Under the pieces are notes generated by a model. It made no database searches and was not told the DNA's origin. It saw only the letters and a list, made by a program, of their open reading frames with translations. A stretch of DNA of 64,000 nt from Gigaspora margarita (Eukaryota; Glomeromycota; Glomeromycetes; Diversisporales; Gigasporaceae): positions 144,592 to 208,591 of the forward strand of contig WTPW01000561.1 of the NCBI GenBank assembly GCA_009809945.1, in the 5' to 3' direction. The translations under genes and the position numbers were made by a program. Below are positions 58,871 through 64,000 of the stretch, in pieces (the stretch's first letter is position 1; the number at the start of each line of letters is the position of its first letter).

Positions 58871-59088
58871 ACAAGACCAGTATTACCGTTATATGGGGAA
58901 AAAAAGAGAGAATAAAATGAAGTAAATATATGTAAGGACAAAAAAAAATAAATAAATAATAATAATAAAAAAAAGGAAGGTCAGGTGACTAGGAAAATAA
59001 ATGGTAAAAAAAAAAAAAAGGAAATGAACCACTCATCAAACTAATGAATGTATGTAAAACGTGAGGAAATAGTAGAATCCTAAATGTT

Positions 59089-59389
59089 GGAAGACTATGT
59101 GACTCTACCATTCCTCTCCTGCACATTTATATCTATCCAACTTCCTGTGCACAGACGGCCTGCTTCAGCAGGCAGAAACCACCAGCTAGCAGACTCTACG
59201 GTGACTCCCAGCACAATAATGATTGCAATTTTCAGGATGTCATTGCTGTTCCGGCCAACCTCGGTCACGTCAACATGATGTACTAACAATCATTTAGTTA
59301 CTCCAATAAAATCATCTCTGGCTTAGAATAACTGCTGGCTTAGCCCAAAAAAAACCCCCCACAATAAAACGTGTAAAGCAATACTTTTT
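59089..59389 (+). repeat. DIRS terminal repeat B2
   Basis: Second copy of B. It ends gcaatacttttt and is followed directly by the sequence of the enclosing TIR element. Confidence 0.88.
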
Positions 59390-60150
59390 GTTATTTTTAA
59401 AAAATAAACAAATTATTGTAAAACTTTTAGGTTAGGGTTAGTTTAGGGTTAAGTTAGAAGGTTTATTAGGAAATTCTTAAATTTCTTTGCGCCTACATGC
59501 AAACTTTTGTGCTGAACAAGTTTACTTATAGGAAGTAAAAAGGTTGTCTTAATAAAATTTAACGATATTCACAATTTTTCATTTTTTTAACTCTTATTTT
59601 GACAATTTCTCCAAATTTTATTAAGACAATCTTTCTAATGCGACTAAGTAAACTTTTTGAGCACTAAATTTTGCATATGGGCGCGAAAAATTTTAAGATT
59701 TGTTTTAAAATTTCTTAGTGTAATTCTTAATCTAAAGAATTTTAACAAAAAATTGGTTATTTTTTAAAAAAAAATGATCTGCATATTTAACGGGGTGCGA
59801 TATACAAGCACAGCGCAGGGGTGCGAAGCATATTAAACTTCTTATTTTATATTAATATTTTTAATATGGTGCACCACTAGGTGCACCTATGCACCAAAAA
59901 ATTTAATGGTGCTCCAATGGTGCACCACTAAATTTATATGCGCACCAGCAACCCTAATTACATCGTTAATTTGAATGTTATTAAAAAGCACCTGTTTAGT
60001 GGGTTGAGATCAAAATACTAGAAGGAAAATTCAAAACTTTCCATTGAACTAATGCCATGTCAACATTGTGATATTTTAAATTGCATCTCGTGAAATAATA
60101 ATAATAATTTTTCAATTGTAAACATGAAAAATTTGTTAGTACATCTAAAT

Positions 60151-60268
60151 CAGTGTTGTCAACTGGACCATGTTTCCCGCTGGATTAATGGACAAAGTAA
60201 TTTAATAAGCCCAATACGATCCAGTCCAGTAGTTTCTGGTCACTGGACACAGTAAAGTGACAACATTG
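60151..60268. mobile_element. 118-bp hAT-type MITE with 8-bp duplication
   Basis: The ends cagtgttgtcaactgga and (inverse) caatgttgtcactttac are flanked by atctaaat on both sides (60143-60150, 60269-60276). The interior carries ggaccatg...gctggatt and gtccagt...ccagtag strings that pair imperfectly. Confidence 0.82.
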
Positions 60269-60621
60269 ATCTAAATCAATTAATTGGCTAGCGACTAGCG
60301 ACTATTTTTTTTAAAAAAAATTATGTTTAATTTTTATCCAAATCATATTCATTGATGATAATATTAATCTGATATCACATTAAGTATGTTGAAAAAATTG
60401 AAAGTTTTTCTCTTTTTATGAATTTTTTAATGTTCAATTGGTCATGCTTTAAAAGTTCGAATCCAAGTAATAAAGAGCACCAGTTTTCTTAACTATTATC
60501 TAGAGCTACGTATTTTGTGCTCGGCCAGTATGTTTTTTTTTTAAACAAGCCATTAAGATTAGGGTTCTTGGCGGCAAATTACGTTGAATAAAATAAAATT
60601 GAATTTTAATTAAATAAATTG

Positions 60622-60925
60622 CAATTGAACCTCTCAAAACAGGTCCTTATTATTTTCCCGACAACACTTTCCCGAAAAATAAAATCTCTACAAAAATTGA
60701 CCGGAACTAACCTTAATCCTAACCTAATTCGGGCTAACTTGTCGGGATATTAACAATGTCAGAAATACAATAAGAACCGCTCAAAACTGGTGAGCAGACT
60801 TTGTATCAGTATTTAGTGATTATTAGATTTGAAACCATAATTATTAGATTAAGTATCGCAGAAACGGACTTTATAGATTAATTTTTTCTCAGATTTGGTT
60901 AGGTCGATTTTGGGTGATTTAACCG
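60622..60925. mobile_element. Tc1/pogo-like remnant, relative of 18484-18665
   Basis: The left caattgaacctctcaaaa and the inverse of the right end cggttaaatcacccaaaa correspond. The interior matches 18540-18640 (gattattagatttgaaac, acggactttatagattaatt, ctcagatttgg). It is interrupted by the element at 60641-60779. Confidence 0.55.
60641..60779. mobile_element. 139-bp MITE with 8-bp duplication, nested in 60622-60925
   Basis: Flanking octamers ctcaaaac are identical (60633-60640, 60780-60787). The ends aggtccttattattttcccg and (inverse) cggttcttattgtatttctg are imperfect TIRs, with inner cccgacaa/gtcgggat pairing. The uninterrupted form of the host sequence is given by the relative at 18484. 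Confidence 0.75.
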
Positions 60926-61810
60926 TTAATACTTACCCTTATGATCCTCGATATTTAAATTTGGATCTGACGATGATTTACTTTAGAGTAGAAATATATT
61001 GTCCTTCTCTACGCTTCAAACAATTAGTAAACTTTAATTAACTTGATGTTTGAGCTTCTAAGATCAAATGACTTTACATGATTTTTAAATGACTCAAACA
61101 AATTCATTTACAAATTGCAATAATCCGGTCATTTGTTTTAATCTGAGGATATTAATTAGTACCATCAAAAATCAGTATTGCATATTGATAGTCAAATTTT
61201 TCAAAATTTTGTGCATTCCATAAATTCACTGCAATGATCTCTAGACGCCAGAAGGCGTATTATTTATTAATATACGATATATACAAGTTACAAGAAAATT
61301 ATTATTTAGTAATCAAGCCACGTTTGTCCATATATAAAATCTTTTGAGATTTATCCCCTTCACCTTATCCCATTACATACGATCTCATCTGACATATTTA
61401 AGAATTCTTCGACTTTTTTGTTTTGTGTAATTTAGAATTATGATTTATCAATTGTAAAGTGTGTCGGTGCCACCACCAGATTGTCCTTTTTTCTTCATTG
61501 TATGTATGTACTGTACCACCGCCAAGTTTCACAGACCATAGTAAATGTAACCATGTTGCTGCCATTTATTGGTAAGATATTCTCTGCGTGTCAATAGATT
61601 CCGTTAAAAGGTGCTTCATTGTATGTAATTCACTCAGACATGTCGAGAGCTCTTTACCGTGTTGTTTATGCGTCTTAGTCTGTTAAAATTAAAATTTACA
61701 TTTCATGTCAATACAAATTTTTTCAATTCAATATTTTTTTATTTATTTTGTGTAATTCTTGCGTTGCAATATCAATCCATTGAATTGATTGTTAAATCAT
61801 TAGTAGAGTT
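60926..61810. other. 5' region of the kinase-LRR gene, no other gene
   Basis: AT-rich, with a small hairpin cgccagaaggcg near 61249 and pyrimidine-rich stretches before the ATG. No definite promoter element can be named. Confidence 0.4.
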
Positions 61811-64000
61811 ATGAAAAACTCGCCGGAAAAATGGCTTGAACAGGCCGTCTTTGATGAACATATCAATTATCTTGAATATAATAAATTTACAGACCCTATA
61901 AAGATTGGTACTGGAGGTTTTGGAACTGTTACTAAATACAATTGGAAAGATTGTGAATTAACTGTCGCTCTAAAATGTCTTAAAGTTGATGAAAGTTTAG
62001 ATGAAAAATCTATTAAAGACTTTATTAAAGAGGTATTATTTATCATTAACTCTTGATCTATTCATATACAGTCATTAGAAATAATAATTAAATTTTTATT
62101 ATATAATACTATAAAAGCTTAAATTATTACAAAAGACTCACTACCACCCGAATATTATTAAGCTCTATGGAATAACAAAGGGTATATATACGACTTACTT
62201 TTCTTAGTATAAATAATATTTTAATTCTGAGCATTCTTATTACAAATAATTAGATCTTTGTGAGAGCTATAATATAATTTTACAATATGCTGATGAGGGA
62301 AATTTACGAGAATATTTGAAAAGAAATTTTGCGAAATTGGAATGGGCAGACAAATTACTTATTGCAAAAGGAATTGCGTTTGGTCTTTTATTCTTGCACA
62401 ACAATAATATTATTCATAGAGACCTTGTAAGTATATTATATTTATATTACTTTCATATATTTTAATTCACTAATATTCTTATTTAGCATTCGAAGAACAT
62501 TTTAATGCATCAAGGACAGCCCAAAATTGCTGATTTTGGAATGTCAAAACAGATAAATGGGACTTCATCGACTTCATATTCAGTTGCTCATGGACTACCG
62601 GCATACATTGATCCTCAATGCTTCAAAATTCCAAATTATAAACGTGACATGAAATCAGATGTTTATAGCTTTGGAATAATTCTCTGGGAAATTTCAAGTG
62701 GAAAACCACCATTCCAACATTTTGAAGATCTTATTATGGTTGTTTTTCACATTCTCAACGGAGGACGGGAAGTACAAATAGAAGGTACACCACCTCAGTA
62801 TATAGAACTTTACGAGCAATGTTGGAACCTGGACCCTGCTAGTCGTCCAGAAACAAGATTAATTCTTGACACTTTAATAAAACTCGCCGATGAAAGTTTA
62901 AATCAACCTATCACTAAAATGCATTCAATCGAAGATAATCAACTTAGCCATGGCATGTATTCAATTAAAGATAATCAACTTAACATTGAAATCAAACCAT
63001 CATTTCCACTTTATTTGCCTAAAACAACTATTTCTGCGCAAAATAATACATGCAATATTCTAGAAAATAAGAGAAAGGAAGTGCATAAATGTTTTAATCA
63101 AGGCAAATATCTTAAAGCATTAGAACTTTATAACGAAATTCTTGAGAACAGTCAGCATAGTGTTGAAGATCAAAGAAATGCATCAACGTGGAATATTTCT
63201 CGAAAAAAGCTTGATCCCGAAAAAATAAATGAGTTAACAAAGGTACTTGGTATGAACATCACGTTGACTTCTTTGAACCTTGGATATAATGAACTCGGGC
63301 CATTTGAAGGAAAGGCATTGGCAGATGCACTTTGCAAGAACATCACGTTGACTTCCTTAAACCTTTGGAATAATAATTTTGGGTCAGAAGGGGGGAAAAT
63401 ATTAGCTGATGCACTTTGCAAGAATAGCACTTTAATTTCTTTGAATCTTAGTACTAATGAAATTAAAGATGAAGGTGGAAAAGCATTTGCAGATGCTCTT
63501 TGTAAGAATGCCACGTTGACTTTTCTGGATCTTGGAGATAATAATCTTGGATCGCTTGGAGTAAAAGCGTTAGCAGATGCACTTTGCAAGAACACCACGC
63601 TGACGTCTTTGAATCTTCGATATAATCAACTTGAATTAGAGGGTGGAAAAGCATTAGCAAACGCACTTTGTAAAAATACTGCATTGTCTTCTTTGAACCT
63701 TAGTACTAATAAACTTACATTTGAAGGTGGAAAAGCATTAGCAGACGCATTGTGCAAGAACACTACATTAACTTCTTTAAATCTTTATTATAATCAACTT
63801 GGATCAGATGGAAGCAGCGCATTAGCAGATGCACTTTGCATAAACGCTACTCTTACTTCTTTGGATCTTGGTTATAATGAACTTGGACCATGTGGAGGAA
63901 AAATATTGGCAAAGGCTCTTTGCATGAATATCGCGCTGACTTCTTTGAATATCGAAGGAAATCAATTAGGATCTGATGGCGGAAAAGCATTAGCGGTTGC
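61811..64000 (+). CDS. Protein kinase fused to NLRC3-type leucine-rich repeats (partial, 3' end outside window)
   Basis: Four exons are inferred: 61811-62032, 62118-62181, 62254-62426 and 62487 to beyond 64000. All introns are GT...AG and 60-85 bases long, and the joined reading is continuous (657 codons visible). Kinase domain about 25-290: GTGGFGTV loop, VALKCL lysine, FIKELKLL helix C across junction 1, HRDLHSKN across junction 3, DFGMSKQ and PAYIDPQ. All catalytic residues are present, so it should be active. A linker (about 290-395) contains a TPR-like helix pair (CFNQGKYLKALELYNEIL). From about 400, eight full 28-residue repeats and part of a ninth follow (xTLTSLNLxxNxLGxEGGKA then LADALCKN), the ribonuclease-inhibitor/NLRC3 type, a curved ligand-binding surface. 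No signal or membrane segment, hence cytosolic. A receptor-like sensor is plausible, but no ligand is known. Confidence 0.88.

Larger units (their letters stand above)
53314..59389 (+). mobile_element. DIRS-like tyrosine-recombinase retroelement, decayed
   Basis: The third level of the nest. Order: repeat A1 (about 53314-53555), B1 (53579-53872), A2 (53873-54117), a body with gag, reverse transcriptase, RNase H and tyrosine recombinase remnants, B2 (59089-59389). A1/A2 and B1/B2 are direct repeats. No LTRs, no integrase and no target duplication, as expected of the DIRS order, which integrates by site-specific recombination of a circle. Coding parts carry many stops and frameshifts, so it is inactive. 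Confidence 0.85.
53246..59830. mobile_element. Second-level TIR element (cgcac...tatatcgcacc), TA-flanked
   Basis: The left tttcgcac followed by gtgcttatatatcgcacc is mirrored at 59783-59830 (tgcttcgcac, then gtgcttgtatatcgcacc in inverse). TA flanks both ends (53244-53245, 59831-59832). Inside lies the DIRS-like element. Removing that leaves about 510 bp, a size usual for a MITE. Confidence 0.65.
52407..59956. mobile_element. Outer hAT-like element with 8-bp duplication, host of nested insertions
   Basis: The left end tagggttgctggtgcaggat and the inverse of the right end tagggttgctggtgcgcata share 16 bases, followed on both sides by repeated ggtgcacca motifs. The flanking octamer attacatc is identical (52399-52406, 59957-59964). 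About 840 bases of its left arm and 124 of its right arm remain outside the inner element. No transposase was found in these arms. The left arm carries a copy (52590-52690) of the repeat module found in the 7928-10261 element. Confidence 0.85.

Noticed and set aside
1..64000. tRNA and rRNA genes
   Set aside because: No cloverleaf with a convincing anticodon arm and T-loop (ggttcga-type box) and no rRNA-like stretch was recognised by eye. A tRNAscan run would be decisive.

Overview
The window is AT-rich, intron-poor to intron-containing eukaryotic DNA with scattered N gaps. The best fit is an arbuscular mycorrhizal fungus (Glomeromycotina, Rhizophagus-like). The basis is the combination of Sel1-repeat/protein-kinase fusions in near-identical paralogues, a kinase joined to NLRC3-type leucine-rich repeats, a DIRS-like tyrosine-recombinase retroelement, and very dense non-autonomous DNA transposons. 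The species is inferred from gene style, not proven.

Layout. 1-18 kb: no intact gene. It holds short terminal-inverted-repeat (TIR) elements (521-860, 1772-2084, 2279-2677, 5744-6118, a 2.3 kb composite at 7928-10261, 10758-11009, 11240-11871 with a nested one, 13243-13594, 16515-17127). Between them lie fossils of a SPRY-domain gene (4740-5030), a Sel1-repeat gene (6282-6962) and a cysteine-rich gene of unknown family (13607-14492). 18.3-46.5 kb: three copies of a duplicated segment, each carrying a single-exon minus-strand Sel1-kinase gene (19539-21209, 32333-34003, 42902-44702). They are separated by partial copies of the same flanks, a palindromic 22-bp minisatellite (29451-29760) and a satellite of about 126 bp (34780-39840). 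Comparing the three copies exposes clean transposon insertions with empty sites.

46.5-52 kb: fossil coding fragments, then a young non-autonomous LTR retroelement (48006-51429; LTRs differ at 2 called bases). Its only long protein is a Gag whose C-terminal half looks like degenerate Sel1 repeats, which suggests capture of host sequence. It sits at the very end of an older TIR element (48001-52032). 52.4-60 kb: a three-level nest. A hAT-like element with perfect 8-bp target duplications (52407-59956) contains a TA-flanked TIR element (53246-59830), which contains a decayed DIRS-like retroelement (53314-59389) with Gag, RT (YVDD), RNase H and tyrosine recombinase remnants and an unusual A1-B1-A2-body-B2 repeat order. 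60-61 kb: two more small elements with 8-bp duplications. 61.8-64 kb: a four-exon gene for an active-looking protein kinase fused to NLRC3-type LRRs, running off the window.

The intact host genes are signalling proteins built from repeats (Sel1 or LRR) plus a kinase. The rest is mainly transposons that insert into each other, and their remains. Many fossil frames are broken at expected Trp (TGG to TGA/TAG) or Arg (CGN to TGN) codons, as expected from cytosine deamination.
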